A DNA stretch of 64,000 nt, taken from Bacteroidota bacterium (GTDB lineage: Bacteria > Bacteroidota > Bacteroidia > AKYH767-A > OLB10). A program made the position numbers and the translations under genes. This document shows positions 16,774-25,887 of the stretch, piece by piece. The notes below the pieces were generated by a model. It was not told where the DNA came from. It ran no database searches and worked only from the letters and a program-made list of their open reading frames with translations. Positions within the stretch are counted from its first letter, which is position 1. Each line of letters begins with the position of its first letter. The stretch spans positions 310,001 through 374,000 of the forward strand of contig JADKDR010000005.1 in assembly GCA_016714535.1 (NCBI GenBank), written 5' to 3'.

Positions 16774-18750
16774 CTAATTATTTACAAATTTTTTCCACCA
16801 CATTACAAAGTTAAGAATGTACCAAACTTTTACACCTTGCTTTGAGTTGAAATAATGTTGCATCATCTTTGGATCAATAATTTCAGTTTGTTTGGTGAAG
16901 GAATTGATTTCATCTTTTGCGAATGCTCCCAGGTCTTCAAAGAACCATTCAAATACAGGGGTTCCAAAACCTTGTTTCTTTCGATATATAATTTCGTCAG
17001 GCAAAATTCCTTCAACGGCTTTTTTCAAAATATGTTTGCTTTCCTGATTTCGGGTTTTCATTTCCGCAGGTATTCCCATCGCATACTCCACAAATTTATG
17101 ATCGAGAAAGGGTACGCGTGCTTCCAGAGAAACCGCCATGCTCATTTTATCTACGCGCATTAATAATAATTCAGCTATACGTACTTTAATATCAAAATAG
17201 CTCATCCAGTTTACCTGCGCGTGTTCAGGTGTGCTCGATAAATATTTTTGATAGTACGGCCTTATCAGGTCCCATGTGGTATAGTCTTTAAATTGATTGC
17301 GCAATTGAGGATGCATGATTGCCTTTTTTTCATTTTCAGCAAAAGAGGTTGTTCCTCCCCAAAACAATTGCTTGTCCTGATGCGTACCACGATACATCAT
17401 TTCATAGGGCAGCGAATGTTGTTTACCCATTAGTTGCATAGCAGCCATGCCTGCCTGCATACCTACTTTGGCAAATGGCAACTCACTTTTTTGTTGCAAA
17501 TTAGAAAAGCGTTTCCAGGTCTCATACCCCCAAAACAATTCATCGCTACCTTCGCCCACCTGACAAACGGTAACACCATTATCGCGGGCGAGTTTACTAA
17601 CAAAATACACCGGCATGCAAACCGGATCGGCAATGGGTTCATCCTGATGATGTATGAGCTGAGGCAGAAAGTCCATTAAATCCTTTTGAGTAAGTGCAAG
17701 TTCATGATACTCGCATCCGAACAACTTGGCCACCTTGCGCGCGTATTCAAATTCGTTTTTGTAGGTGCTAAGTTTTTCATCATTAGCATAGCCTACTGTA
17801 AATGCACGTACAGGCTCTTTAGCTATTTCGCTAAAGAGGGCAGTGTTGAGGCTGCTATCAATACCTCCGCTTAAGAAAACACCAACCGGCACATCGGCTT
17901 CGAGGCGATATTTTACCGATACTCTGAGCAATTCAATTAGCTCCTCCTGTATCTGTTTTTGAGTTTTGTCTCGGTGATAATGTACGTTGTCATAAATATC
18001 CCAGTATTCAATTTGCTCGCTTACATTTCCATTTTCAATTTTTATATAGTGACCTGGTTTAAGTTTGTATATGTTTTCGAAAAGCGTATTAGGTGCCGGC
18101 ACAGTCAGAAAGGTAAAGTAATCGTAAAACCCTTGCTCATTAAGCTTTCTGGATATACTCTTGTCTTCGATAATGGCTTTTATTTCGCTGGCAAAATAAA
18201 AACGGCCGTTGACTTGTGTATAATATAAGGGCTTAATGCCAATGCGGTCGCGCACCATAAAAAAAGTATCGGTACGCTTATCCCAAATACACATGGCAAA
18301 CATGCCACGAAATTTATGTATGCAATTGATGCCCCATTTTTTATAGGCATAAATAATCATTTCAGTATCACTATGCGATGTTTTGAATTTGTAACCATCG
18401 CGCTCTAGTTCTGGTCGTATTTCTTTGTGATTATAAATTTCGCCATTAAAGATGATCCATATATCTTCGTCAAAATCGCACATAGGCTGAAAAGCAATCG
18501 TACTCAAATCAATAATAGAAAGCCTGCGATGCGCCAATGCAACGTTTCTTCTGTTTGCTGCTTTAAATAAAAATGTGTGTTTACGGCCCTCAACCGAACG
18601 GTTGATGGCTTCATTATCAAAATTGCCTGCATACAAAAATCCATCCCCATCAGGTCCCCGGTGGCTCATGGTGTCGCTCATACGCACCAAAGTTTCCGGA
18701 GCTATGGGTTGGTTATTTTCTAACCCTATTACACCTAGTATTCCGCACAT
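16774..18750 (-). CDS. asnB: Asparagine synthetase (glutamine-hydrolysing), copy 2
   Basis: Second two-domain amidotransferase, 658 residues, starting 'MCGILGVIGL' with the nucleophile Cys2. 'SHRGPDGDGF' is in the glutaminase domain, 'VGVFLSGGIDSSLNTALFSE' is the PP-loop of the synthetase domain, and 'GEGSDELFWGYETW', 'EARVPFLDHKFVEYAMGIP' and 'YRKKQGFGTPVFEWF' follow. It differs clearly from copy 1 (an extended glutaminase loop 'NRSVEGRKHTFLFKAANRR'), so it is a distinct subfamily rather than a recent duplicate. It stands 212 bp upstream of the SH3-like gene, reading the same way. It probably takes part in polysaccharide modification; housekeeping asparagine synthesis cannot be excluded. Confidence 0.9.
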   Translation of the reverse strand: MCGILGVIGLENNQPIAPETLVRMSDTMSHRGPDGDGFLYAGNFDNEAINRSVEGRKHTFLFKAANRRNVALAHRRLSIIDLSTIAFQPMCDFDEDIWIIFNGEIYNHKEIRPELERDGYKFKTSHSDTEMIIYAYKKWGINCIHKFRGMFAMCIWDKRTDTFFMVRDRIGIKPLYYTQVNGRFYFASEIKAIIEDKSISRKLNEQGFYDYFTFLTVPAPNTLFENIYKLKPGHYIKIENGNVSEQIEYWDIYDNVHYHRDKTQKQIQEELIELLRVSVKYRLEADVPVGVFLSGGIDSSLNTALFSEIAKEPVRAFTVGYANDEKLSTYKNEFEYARKVAKLFGCEYHELALTQKDLMDFLPQLIHHQDEPIADPVCMPVYFVSKLARDNGVTVCQVGEGSDELFWGYETWKRFSNLQQKSELPFAKVGMQAGMAAMQLMGKQHSLPYEMMYRGTHQDKQLFWGGTTSFAENEKKAIMHPQLRNQFKDYTTWDLIRPYYQKYLSSTPEHAQVNWMSYFDIKVRIAELLLMRVDKMSMAVSLEARVPFLDHKFVEYAMGIPAEMKTRNQESKHILKKAVEGILPDEIIYRKKQGFGTPVFEWFFEDLGAFAKDEINSFTKQTEIIDPKMMQHYFNSKQGVKVWYILNFVMWWKKFVNN

Positions 18751-18896
18751 AGCATCGTGTTTTCATGGCAAAGAATGTTTTTTAAAATGCGATATGCAAG
18801 GATGTAAAGCATTTTTTAAATATGCCAAAAAGTATGTTGTCTTTTAGATAGGTTGGTTTCAGTTGAGATTCAATTTAAGCGTAGTTGGTTAACGTG

Positions 18897-20513
18897 TTAT
18901 TCGGCAAATTGAAATTTTACTGCATCAAACAATCCCAGATCGCTCAACTTTAGTTCAGGAATTACCAGCAAGGCCATAAATGACAAGGTCATAAATGGTG
19001 CTCTTAATTTACTGCCATTTTCCTTTACCTTGGCATCAAGTAATGCATACTGTTTTGCTATCTGGCTGCATGTTGAAGTGGTCATCAATCCTGCTACCGG
19101 AAGTGGAAGTACCTCTTCATATTTTCCGGCAACTACACTCAATCCACCTTTCGTTTCAATTAGCAGATTTACAGCTCGGGCAATTTCTTCATCGCTGCAT
19201 CCCACTGCAATTATATTATGCGAATCGTGCGCCACCGTGCTGGCTATGGCACCATTTTTAATTCCGAAATTATGAATAAAAGATACCGCTGGGGCCTGTG
19301 GGCGGTAGCGATTGATTACCGTTATTTTCAGAAAATCATTTTTTACATCACTTATACAATTGTTGCCTTTGCGCAGGGGCGAAATATCCATCCGCTTAGT
19401 AATCAATTGTCCATCCAATGCATGTATGCACGGTAGGCTGGCTTTTTCAGTTGCCAGGGCTACTGCTTCCGGTTTAATATAGGAGCAATTGAAATTATTA
19501 ATAGCGCCCTCGTTAAACACTACTTCCTTTACCATACCGTTTTTATAAGCCGCTTCGCCATTGATGTAAGTGGCTTGAACATCAAAATGGACAATATCTT
19601 GCACGGTAATAAAGTCGGCATAATCACCTGGGCGCAGCATTCCTACAGGAATGTTGTAATGCTTAATAGGATTAATGCATGCAGCTGTTAACACATCAAA
19701 AAGGTTATACCCCCCGGCCACAGCACGCGCAACCAATTTGTTTATGTGTCCATGAATAAAATCATCAGGATGTTTATCATCGCTGCAAAACATAACATGG
19801 GGTGTATACGAAGCTAGCAAAGGGTGCAAGGCCTCGAAGTTTTTTGCAGCACTTCCTTCCCGAATCAATATTTTCATGCCTGCCTGCACTTTAAACAATG
19901 CTTCGCTAAGCGTAAAACATTCGTGGTCGGTAGTTATGCCTGCAGCAATGTATTGTAATGCCTGATCGCCTGTAAGTCCAGGTGCATGACCATCTACGGG
20001 TTTATTCAACTGTTTGGCGTACGCAATTTTTTGCCACACTTCCTTGTCTTCGTAAAGTACCCCGGGGTAGTTCATCATTTCACTTAAGTACCAAATGTCG
20101 TTGCGTCTTAGCAAGTCATACACGGCAAGGCTATCAAGCACTGCACCGGCCGACTCGAATGTGGTAGCTGGTACACAGGAGGGTGCTCCAAAATGTATTT
20201 TCATAAGCGCCTTGCTTGCACTTTCTAACATATAATGGATACCTTCAAGACCATTTACATTTGCAATTTCGTGAGGGTCGCTTATGGTGGCTACGGTACC
20301 ATGTTTTACAGCCTCTTGCGAAAATCGGAAGGGGGTAAGCATCGAACTTTCGATATGAATATGGGCATCAATAAATCCTGGAAGAATATAGTCAGTCTCA
20401 TCATGTTCTTTTTCGGTGATGGATTTTATACGCTGATTTTCGATTTCGATTTCAGCTTTGTAAATTTTTTTTGAAGCAATGTCTATCAATTGCCCTCTCA
20501 CAATTTTTTGCAT
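18897..20513 (-). CDS. ade: Adenine deaminase
   Basis: Amidohydrolase that converts adenine to hypoxanthine and ammonia for purine salvage. The metal-binding motif 'YILPGFIDAHIHIESSMLTP' opens the barrel, 'VDGHAPGL' and 'TTDHECFTLSEAL' carry further His/Glu ligands, and 'FCSDDKHPDDFIHGHINKL' is the Ade-specific Asp/His segment. 'VAHDSHNIIAVGCSDEEIA' marks the C-terminal adenine-deaminase domain. 538 residues is normal. The Ade signature separates it from adenosine deaminases and dihydroorotases. It is a single gene, divergent from carA. Confidence 0.92.
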   Translation of the reverse strand: MQKIVRGQLIDIASKKIYKAEIEIENQRIKSITEKEHDETDYILPGFIDAHIHIESSMLTPFRFSQEAVKHGTVATISDPHEIANVNGLEGIHYMLESASKALMKIHFGAPSCVPATTFESAGAVLDSLAVYDLLRRNDIWYLSEMMNYPGVLYEDKEVWQKIAYAKQLNKPVDGHAPGLTGDQALQYIAAGITTDHECFTLSEALFKVQAGMKILIREGSAAKNFEALHPLLASYTPHVMFCSDDKHPDDFIHGHINKLVARAVAGGYNLFDVLTAACINPIKHYNIPVGMLRPGDYADFITVQDIVHFDVQATYINGEAAYKNGMVKEVVFNEGAINNFNCSYIKPEAVALATEKASLPCIHALDGQLITKRMDISPLRKGNNCISDVKNDFLKITVINRYRPQAPAVSFIHNFGIKNGAIASTVAHDSHNIIAVGCSDEEIARAVNLLIETKGGLSVVAGKYEEVLPLPVAGLMTTSTCSQIAKQYALLDAKVKENGSKLRAPFMTLSFMALLVIPELKLSDLGLFDAVKFQFAE

Positions 20514-20684
20514 ATGGAATGATGAAATGTAGGTGGTAAAGGTAATAGCTAAATCAAGAAGTTACCAAGGCATCACAAGGATGATTATTTTTTAAACATA
20601 ATGTGTAAAAGTAATTAGCGATACAATTGATAACACAGTATCAAAAGTAGATATTTGTTACCCGAAAAACCCCAACTTATTTAA

Positions 20685-21785
20685 ATGAAATTGAATCAAC
20701 GAAGGGCAGCTGTGCTGCTGTTGCAGGATGGCACCCTGTTTACCGGAAAAAGTGCCGGTGCCGAAGGAATTGCCATAGGTGAACTCGCGTTTAATACTGG
20801 GATGACCGGCTATCAGGAGGTTTTTACCGATCCTTCGTATTATGGACAATTGCTTATCGAAACCAATGTACATATTGGCAACTATGGTGTAAGTGAGGAG
20901 GACACTGAAAGTAAAGGAATAAAGATTGCCGGATTAATATGCAGGTCGTTCCACAATTATTATTCGCGGCATAGCGCAACCGATGATGTGGTTGAATATT
21001 TCGTAAAGAACAACGTGGTTGCAATTAGCGATATAGATACGCGCGCCTTGGTAAGGCACATACGCCACGCTGGTGCCATGAATGCCATTGTAAGCAGCAA
21101 TGGCGAATCGCTGGAAGCCCTCAAGGCATTGCTTGACAAAGCCCCGAGTATGGAAGGCCTCGAACTTTCGAGCAAAGTGTCGGCAAAGCAGCCTTATTTT
21201 TTTGGAAATGAAAACGCCAAACTTCGCTGTGCAGTTATTGACCTTGGGGTAAAGACCAACACCTTACGCAACCTGGCAGCTCGCGATTGTTATGTGCAGG
21301 TTTTTCCGCTCGTTACTTCCTTTTCGGAAATGGAAAAATGGAAACCCGATGGATACCTTATAAGCAATGGCCCCGGAGACCCCGCTACACTTACCCAAGT
21401 GGTAGCTACAGTAAAATCTATTGTTGATGGCAAAAGGCCCATATTTGGTATTTGCCTGGGGCATCAGGTTCTTGCGCAAAGTCAGGGAATAAGCACGTAT
21501 AAAATGTTTAATGGCCATAGAGGCATTAATCATCCGGTAAAAAATCTTGTAACGGGCAAATGCGAAATAACTTCCCAAAATCATGGTTTTTCGATAGATG
21601 CAAAATCGTTGCAAAATCACGCAACGGTTGAGGTTACCCACATTAATCTTAACGACAACACGATTGAAGGAATTAGAATAAAGAATACTCCAGCCTTTAG
21701 TGTGCAGTATCACCCCGAAGCAGCACCGGGTCCGCACGATAGCAATTATCTGTTTGATGATTTTGTACGAAGTATGCTTAATTAA
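20685..21785 (+). CDS. carA: Carbamoyl-phosphate synthase small subunit
   Basis: Glutaminase subunit that supplies ammonia to CarB for carbamoyl phosphate (arginine and pyrimidine synthesis). The N-terminal CPSase domain contains 'AVLLLQDGTLFTGKSAGAEG' and 'FNTGMTGYQEVFTDPSYYGQ'. The class I glutaminase domain has 'ISNGPGDPATL', the nucleophile in 'FGICLGHQVLAQ' and the His/Glu pair in 'VQYHPEAAPGPHDS'. 366 residues is typical. carB is not adjacent: the next gene is on the opposite strand, so the two subunits are encoded apart, as in many Bacteroidota. Confidence 0.95.
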   Translation: MKLNQRRAAVLLLQDGTLFTGKSAGAEGIAIGELAFNTGMTGYQEVFTDPSYYGQLLIETNVHIGNYGVSEEDTESKGIKIAGLICRSFHNYYSRHSATDDVVEYFVKNNVVAISDIDTRALVRHIRHAGAMNAIVSSNGESLEALKALLDKAPSMEGLELSSKVSAKQPYFFGNENAKLRCAVIDLGVKTNTLRNLAARDCYVQVFPLVTSFSEMEKWKPDGYLISNGPGDPATLTQVVATVKSIVDGKRPIFGICLGHQVLAQSQGISTYKMFNGHRGINHPVKNLVTGKCEITSQNHGFSIDAKSLQNHATVEVTHINLNDNTIEGIRIKNTPAFSVQYHPEAAPGPHDSNYLFDDFVRSMLN

Positions 21786-21874
21786 AATTAAGCGTTTGGT
21801 ATAGCGTGGGTCTAAGGACTAAAGAAAAAACATTTTTGAGAAAGGATAGGGGTAAAGCCGAAAAAAATTATCCC

Positions 21875-22954
21875 TTAGTGCGACAATGCATCGCGCAAAA
21901 TCATAATCATTGCTGCATTCAAACGATAGCTTTTGTCATCGAGCGGTTGGTAGTTTATTTCATTTAAAGGCATCCTGCCCACTATTTCTTTAAAGCTTCT
22001 GAGGTCGGTATCGCGCTCTTTTGATTTATTACGTATGGTTTCAAGCATTTGTTCAGCAACAAGGGTTTGAAATTGAAAAGGAAGTTTTTCTCTGTCTATA
22101 TTCATCAAATCGAAATCACCATTATTATAATGGCTAATTAATTCCCAATGAGCCGAGGCTTCGCCCGAAACTATTCTTGCTTTAAAGCTATAACGATCAT
22201 TTAATCCGTAGTCGGGTGTGAGATTATCAGCTACAACCAAATTATCAAAATTGGTCTTGCCATTTTCACCATAATAAATCAGGTGGTTGTTAAAAGTAGT
22301 GTTAGCTATACGAAAGGAGTCAAGAGCAACGGAGTTAAAACATGAGGTATCGTTTAATTTCGATGCAAATAGTTGTGTGCCCGACCTATCAGCAAGTTGC
22401 TGCCATTCTTCTATATTTCGGTTTTTTCCGGCTTGTAAATAAAGCCCATGGATAGCAATACCTTTGCGTTTGGCAGCAATTACAGCCGCTTTGTAATTTA
22501 TTTTTCCTAAACGTACCGATCCATTTCCAATAATAATAATAGCACGGGAGCTTCCGCTGGTTTTACTCCATTCTATTCGCTTGGTAGCCACATCTATCAA
22601 TACTCCTATCATTTGGGTTCCACCTTCTATGTAAGTTTTTATACCACAAAAAGTAAGGAACGTCTGGTCAAAATTTTCCGATGGCTGAGCAAATATTTTT
22701 ACATAACCTGAATCGGCAGAAAATGAATTGCGGGAGTATCCGATAATCCCAATACGCAAAATTTTGTTTCCGGCTTTTATCTGCGCCTCATTTACCATTT
22801 TCCAATACATGTTTTTGAATGAATCAAAAACCCCGCGCGCACTGCCACTCATGTCTATGCAAAACACCAAGTCCGAATAAGTTGCCTTATCCTTTTTGGC
22901 ATAGGAAAGCGTGGCAAAAGAAAAAAATAGCGTTGCTAAAAATAACTTGCGCAT
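21875..22954 (-). CDS. Secreted von Willebrand factor A-domain protein
   Basis: 359 residues with a signal peptide ('MRKLFLATLFFSFATLSYAK'). Residues ~27-210 form a VWA domain: the MIDAS motif DxSxS is present as 'CIDMSGSARG' (D34, S36, S38), and 'YIEGGTQMIGVLIDVATKRI' supplies the MIDAS Thr. The remainder, with 'ADNLTPDYGLNDRYSFKARI', is not recognised but is likely a beta-sandwich. VWA proteins bind partners through Mg2+, but the partner is unknown here. It has its own well-formed promoter and is convergent with carA. Confidence 0.8.
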   Translation of the reverse strand: MRKLFLATLFFSFATLSYAKKDKATYSDLVFCIDMSGSARGVFDSFKNMYWKMVNEAQIKAGNKILRIGIIGYSRNSFSADSGYVKIFAQPSENFDQTFLTFCGIKTYIEGGTQMIGVLIDVATKRIEWSKTSGSSRAIIIIGNGSVRLGKINYKAAVIAAKRKGIAIHGLYLQAGKNRNIEEWQQLADRSGTQLFASKLNDTSCFNSVALDSFRIANTTFNNHLIYYGENGKTNFDNLVVADNLTPDYGLNDRYSFKARIVSGEASAHWELISHYNNGDFDLMNIDREKLPFQFQTLVAEQMLETIRNKSKERDTDLRSFKEIVGRMPLNEINYQPLDDKSYRLNAAMIMILRDALSH

Positions 22955-22991
22955 AAAAATACTTGTCCGATAGAACTAATTTAAGGAACAG

Positions 22992-23021
22992 CAAATATAG
23001 GCTGCAGCGTATACTTACCAA
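22992..23021 (-). promoter_or_regulatory. Promoter of the VWA-domain gene
   Basis: On the minus strand, TTG (23021-23019) is followed by 19 bases and then TATATTTG (22999-22992), which matches the Bacteroidota -33/-7 pattern in sequence and spacing. It lies about 40 bp before the ATG at 22954. Confidence 0.6.
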
Positions 23022-23078
23022 GTTTATTTAGGTAAGTTTATTAACAATATTATACTTGGCAGATTTTAAAAGTGCCAT

Positions 23079-23513
23079 TTATTCTTCTAATTGGGCAGCA
23101 CTTAGGTTTAACCCATCAAAGTAAATGGAAAGGGGTGACAAAATTTTTTGCTCCCAAAAATGTTGGAAGTCAGCTTGAAAATCAGTAGGAACTCCATATT
23201 GATTAATAAAGACAAAGCAGCCATTTTGTTTTTCTTCGAGCAGTATGGTAACTATAGAAAAGTGATATGCGGGAAATGATTTTTTGTGAACTGCTAAGGT
23301 GATTGTAGAATTGGGGGTTGCGTGTAAATTGTATCCATAAATACCTTCGTACTCGCAAATCCATTTTCCATGATGGTGGGAATCAATCTCAATATCGAGT
23401 CCGGTTATTTGGCTCAATCCATTTTGACTAAGCAGCATGTAGTAAATTTCAACAGCCGGTGCAGCAATAAAATGCTGCAAATAGCAATTTCTGGTATCTA
23501 TTGCGTAGGTCAT
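23079..23513 (-). CDS. SRPBCC/START-like ligand-binding protein
   Basis: A 144-residue cytosolic protein with the layout of the SRPBCC superfamily (Bet v1/AHSA1 fold). The N-terminal strand '(QHFIAAPAVEIYYMLLSQNG' region) leads into the helix, the central 'GKWICEYEGIYGYNL' is a strand pair, and 'FQADFQHFWEQKILSPLSIY' is the long C-terminal helix. The residues following the helix bind hydrophobic ligands or chaperone partners in other members; the ligand here is unknown. Its ATG overlaps the stop of the OmpH gene upstream (ATGA, 4 bp), so the two are translationally coupled. No catalytic function is indicated. Confidence 0.6.
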   Translation of the reverse strand: MTYAIDTRNCYLQHFIAAPAVEIYYMLLSQNGLSQITGLDIEIDSHHHGKWICEYEGIYGYNLHATPNSTITLAVHKKSFPAYHFSIVTILLEEKQNGCFVFINQYGVPTDFQADFQHFWEQKILSPLSIYFDGLNLSAAQLEE

Positions 23514-24070
23514 TTATTTAATTGTTGTAATACATTAGTTGTAATATCGTGAATACTGTCGGCATAGATAATACCGCTTCCCCGCTGATATCCCAGTATA
23601 TAGTCATAGCCTGACTTCTTATTCATTTCTCGCACATTATTGGTAATAAGATTGTGAAGCGAGTCGGATATAAGCTTTTCGCGGTCTGATAGCTTACTCA
23701 TTATCTCTTCTCTTAATTGCATAAAACTTTGCTGCTCACGACCAAGCTGCTCTTCTCGCTGGGCACGTTGCTCATCGGTCATCATTGCTCCCTGTTGCTG
23801 ATATTGTTCTATCTTTTTCTTTAAGCTGTTTTCTTGCGATGCTACCATCTGTTCAGCACTTTCACGTTCTTTTTCAAAAGCATCTTCCATCTCTTTATAA
23901 AGCTTATAGTTTTCAAATAAGGTATCCGTGCGCACAAAAGCTATTTTCATTCCTTCTTTTGAAACAGGCGGTTTAACAACAGGTTCGGAGGTGGTGTTGT
24001 AAACTTTATAATATAAAAAAGCCACAGCTACCAACAGCACTGCGTTTAAGATGATTGATGCATTTTTCAT
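23510..24070 (-). CDS. OmpH/Skp family periplasmic chaperone
   Basis: A 186-residue protein with an N-terminal hydrophobic segment (~residues 6-22, 'SIILNAVLLVAVAFLYYKVY') acting as signal or anchor. 'KIAFVRTDTLFENYKLYKEM' is the OmpH opening strand, followed by a long charged coiled coil (~60-140, rich in E/K/Q, 'EDAFEKERESAEQMVASQEN') that forms the Skp tentacles, and 'GYDYILGYQRGSGIIYADSI' is the typical closing beta segment. Skp-like trimers hold outer-membrane proteins in the periplasm. It is coupled to the SRPBCC gene by a 4-bp overlap. Some Bacteroidota carry several OmpH paralogues, so this may not be the main Skp. Confidence 0.85.
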   Translation of the reverse strand: MKNASIILNAVLLVAVAFLYYKVYNTTSEPVVKPPVSKEGMKIAFVRTDTLFENYKLYKEMEDAFEKERESAEQMVASQENSLKKKIEQYQQQGAMMTDEQRAQREEQLGREQQSFMQLREEIMSKLSDREKLISDSLHNLITNNVREMNKKSGYDYILGYQRGSGIIYADSIHDITTNVLQQLNK

Positions 24071-24256
24071 TTAGCTATCCTATTAAATTTAAGTGGACGA
24101 ATATAAACGAACACCTTATACGATGAAGAATTATTTTTTGCACAATAGGCAGATAGTAATCTCTATGAATAATCTCGGAATTAACTCAAGCATAATGCAA
24201 ATGAGCAGTATGCATAATTACAATTGCCCCATCTCAACTTTAATAAAATAAAACAA

Positions 24257-25148
24257 ATGAAAACTTTAATTATCATTTTAGGCAACGCTTTACTTTTAAT
24301 CTCAACATGAATAATTGCCCAGGACAAGGCAAAGCCTAAGCTTTTAGGATTATGCTCCATTGATAGCTCTATGGTAAAGCTTTTTAGAAGTTGGTTTGAT
24401 ACTACCTTTAAAGCATATGTACCCGATGAGAAGAAGGTAGCATCCTTCACGAAGAATTTTGAAAAAAATATGTCCATTGAAGTTTTATTTGGTTCATAGT
24501 GTGGCGATAGTAAACGCGAACTTCCTCGTGTGTATAAGATTTTGACGCAGGCCGGGATCAATATGTCGCAGGTAAAATGGATTGCAGTAGATGATGCAGA
24601 CTCCGTTTACAAACAATCGACATCAGGCGAGCAAACTGGCAAATTTATTTTCAGGTTTCCCACCATTATCATTTTATGATAATGGAAAAGGACCTAACAG
24701 GATAGTAGAGTTTCCTATAAGTAGCCTTGAAGAAGATATGGATGATATATGCAACAAAAGGCCATATCGTGCTGGATATTTTTCTTATCCTACCATTATT
24801 ACCTGGTTGCAACAAGGTAAGTTGCTTGATACACGTTTTTCTGCGCGTGCCCGTGCCGCTACACTTAAGCCTTTGGTTTTAAACGCAGGTGAGCTTAATG
24901 CAGCAGGTTATGTTTTGTTGTATCAGCATAAAGTAAAAGAGGCCATTACTTTGTTCAGAATAAATTCGGTTTTGTTTCCTGACCTTCCAAATGCATATGA
25001 GGGTTTAGCTGAAGCATATATTTTGGATAAAGATTCGGAAAAGGCAATGGCTGCAGTGTTGCGGGCAGTAGAATTAAAAACCGGAGACCATGAAATGAAA
25101 CCCTTATTAGATTTATATAGCAAGGCAAAGCAAGCAGGTAAGAAATAA
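24257..25148 (+). pseudogene. Thioredoxin-TPR secreted protein, broken by two stops and a frameshift
   Basis: The ATG at 24257 opens a signal peptide ('MKTLIIILGNALLLIST') that meets a TGA at 24308-24310, within the hydrophobic segment. Reading on in frame gives a thioredoxin-like domain with 'EVLFGS', a TAG at 24497-24499, then 'CGDSKRELPRVYKILTQAGI'. Related proteins have Trp at this place (the WCGDSKxE motif), so TAG is one base away from TGG. Beyond about 24674 the frame shifts: removing one T from the T run gives 'PTIIIYDNGKGPNRIVEF', which continues into a region of TPR-like helices ('LNAAGYVLLYQHKVKEAITL', 'AYEGLAEAYILDKDSEKAMA') ending at 25148. Three independent lesions make a real pseudogene likely, although sequence errors elsewhere in the window mean resequencing would be needed to be sure. 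Confidence 0.75.
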
Positions 25149-25178
25149 AAAAACGCATTGCCAGTTGATAGCAATGCG
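25147..25178 (-). terminator. Rho-independent terminator of the TonB-C-like gene
   Basis: CGCATTGC (25154-25161) and GCAATGCG (25171-25178) form a perfect 8-bp stem with a 9-base loop. On the minus strand the stem is followed by seven Ts (25153-25147), so it terminates the leftward gene at 25204. The T-run overlaps the stop codon of the rightward pseudogene. Confidence 0.8.
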
Positions 25179-25203
25179 CTGCAAGCATTTTATAATTCGG
25201 AAT

Positions 25204-25701
25204 TTAATATACGATTGTTATGGTGCCTTTGGTTTCTAAAGGTGCGGTTGGCGAGGTATCAAACACTGCTCCTTCTGCAGCTTGTTTGGCTTTGGTTAGC
25301 AAGTACTCACTCGTGGTGTTAGTGCCTTCTGCTCCTGGGTTTGCACTTTTTACTTTGCCATATTTATCAATAGTTACAGCTACAACCACGATACCTTTGT
25401 CCTGAGTAAGTATTTGCATTTTAGGGCTCTTGAGTAATTTGCGACCAGCAACATCTGCAGTCATTGTTCCGGAGGGAACCTGTGCTTCAATAGCGTTTTC
25501 TTTTTTCTCGAAAACAATTTGTTGCAATTCGCTAAACTTAAACAATCTCTCAACTCCATTTACCGATGCAGTAAATTCTTCGCCATTCATGCCTGTAATT
25601 TTTCCGCTAATTTTTTCGCCTGTGCGTAACACAAATATTTGTTGTGCCTGTGTTACAAAAGCTAAACCCACAATAGATAATGTCAGAATTAATTTTTTCA
25701 T
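25204..25701 (-). CDS. Secreted protein with a TonB C-terminal-like domain
   Basis: 165 residues with a signal peptide ('MKKLILTLSIVGLAFVTQAQ'). Residues 22-65 ('FVLRTGEKISGKITGMNGEE') look like a small beta-domain as seen in many Bacteroidota exported proteins. Residues ~95-165 resemble the TonB C-terminal fold: 'GIVVVAVTIDKYGKVKSANP' then 'AKQAAEGAVFDTSPTAPLET' and the final strand 'KGTITIVY'. It has no transmembrane anchor or proline-rich spacer and no energy-transducing partner next to it, so it is not a standard TonB. It has its own -7 box and terminator. The function is unknown. Confidence 0.65.
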   Translation of the reverse strand: MKKLILTLSIVGLAFVTQAQQIFVLRTGEKISGKITGMNGEEFTASVNGVERLFKFSELQQIVFEKKENAIEAQVPSGTMTADVAGRKLLKSPKMQILTQDKGIVVVAVTIDKYGKVKSANPGAEGTNTTSEYLLTKAKQAAEGAVFDTSPTAPLETKGTITIVY

Positions 25702-25735
25702 TTTTTTTAATTTAATTTTTTCAATTTTTTTCTTT

Positions 25736-25743
25736 CAAAAATA
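25736..25743 (-). promoter_or_regulatory. Putative -7 box of the TonB-C-like gene
   Basis: The minus strand reads TATTTTTG (25743-25736), an exact TAnnTTTG match 35 bp before the ATG at 25701. No clear -33 TTTG was found. Confidence 0.4.
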
Positions 25744-25887
25744 CAGCCATAAGTAATAGTTACAGTTAAGACTTGTTTTATTTTATAAACAAAGTTGTGT
25801 TAAGGATATTGGAACGCTTCATGCGAGGCACATACTTGCTATTCAATAAAATGTTAATGCTACATTGTTTATGATGTCTTTTGTGCG

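Noticed and set aside
19982..20474. Plus-strand frames inside the adenine deaminase gene
   Set aside because: They are frames on the opposite strand of a strongly conserved gene and have no protein-like features of their own.
24308..24499. Recoding of TGA/TAG (selenocysteine or Trp) in the thioredoxin-like gene
   Set aside because: TGA and TAG end other genes in this window (for example hddC, OmpH, asnB copy 1), and no SECIS-like or recoding signal was evident. Substitutions in a pseudogene explain it better.
25147..25178. Terminator assigned to the rightward thioredoxin-TPR gene
   Set aside because: The T run lies on the minus-strand side of the stem and there is none on the plus side, so it belongs to the leftward gene at 25204.
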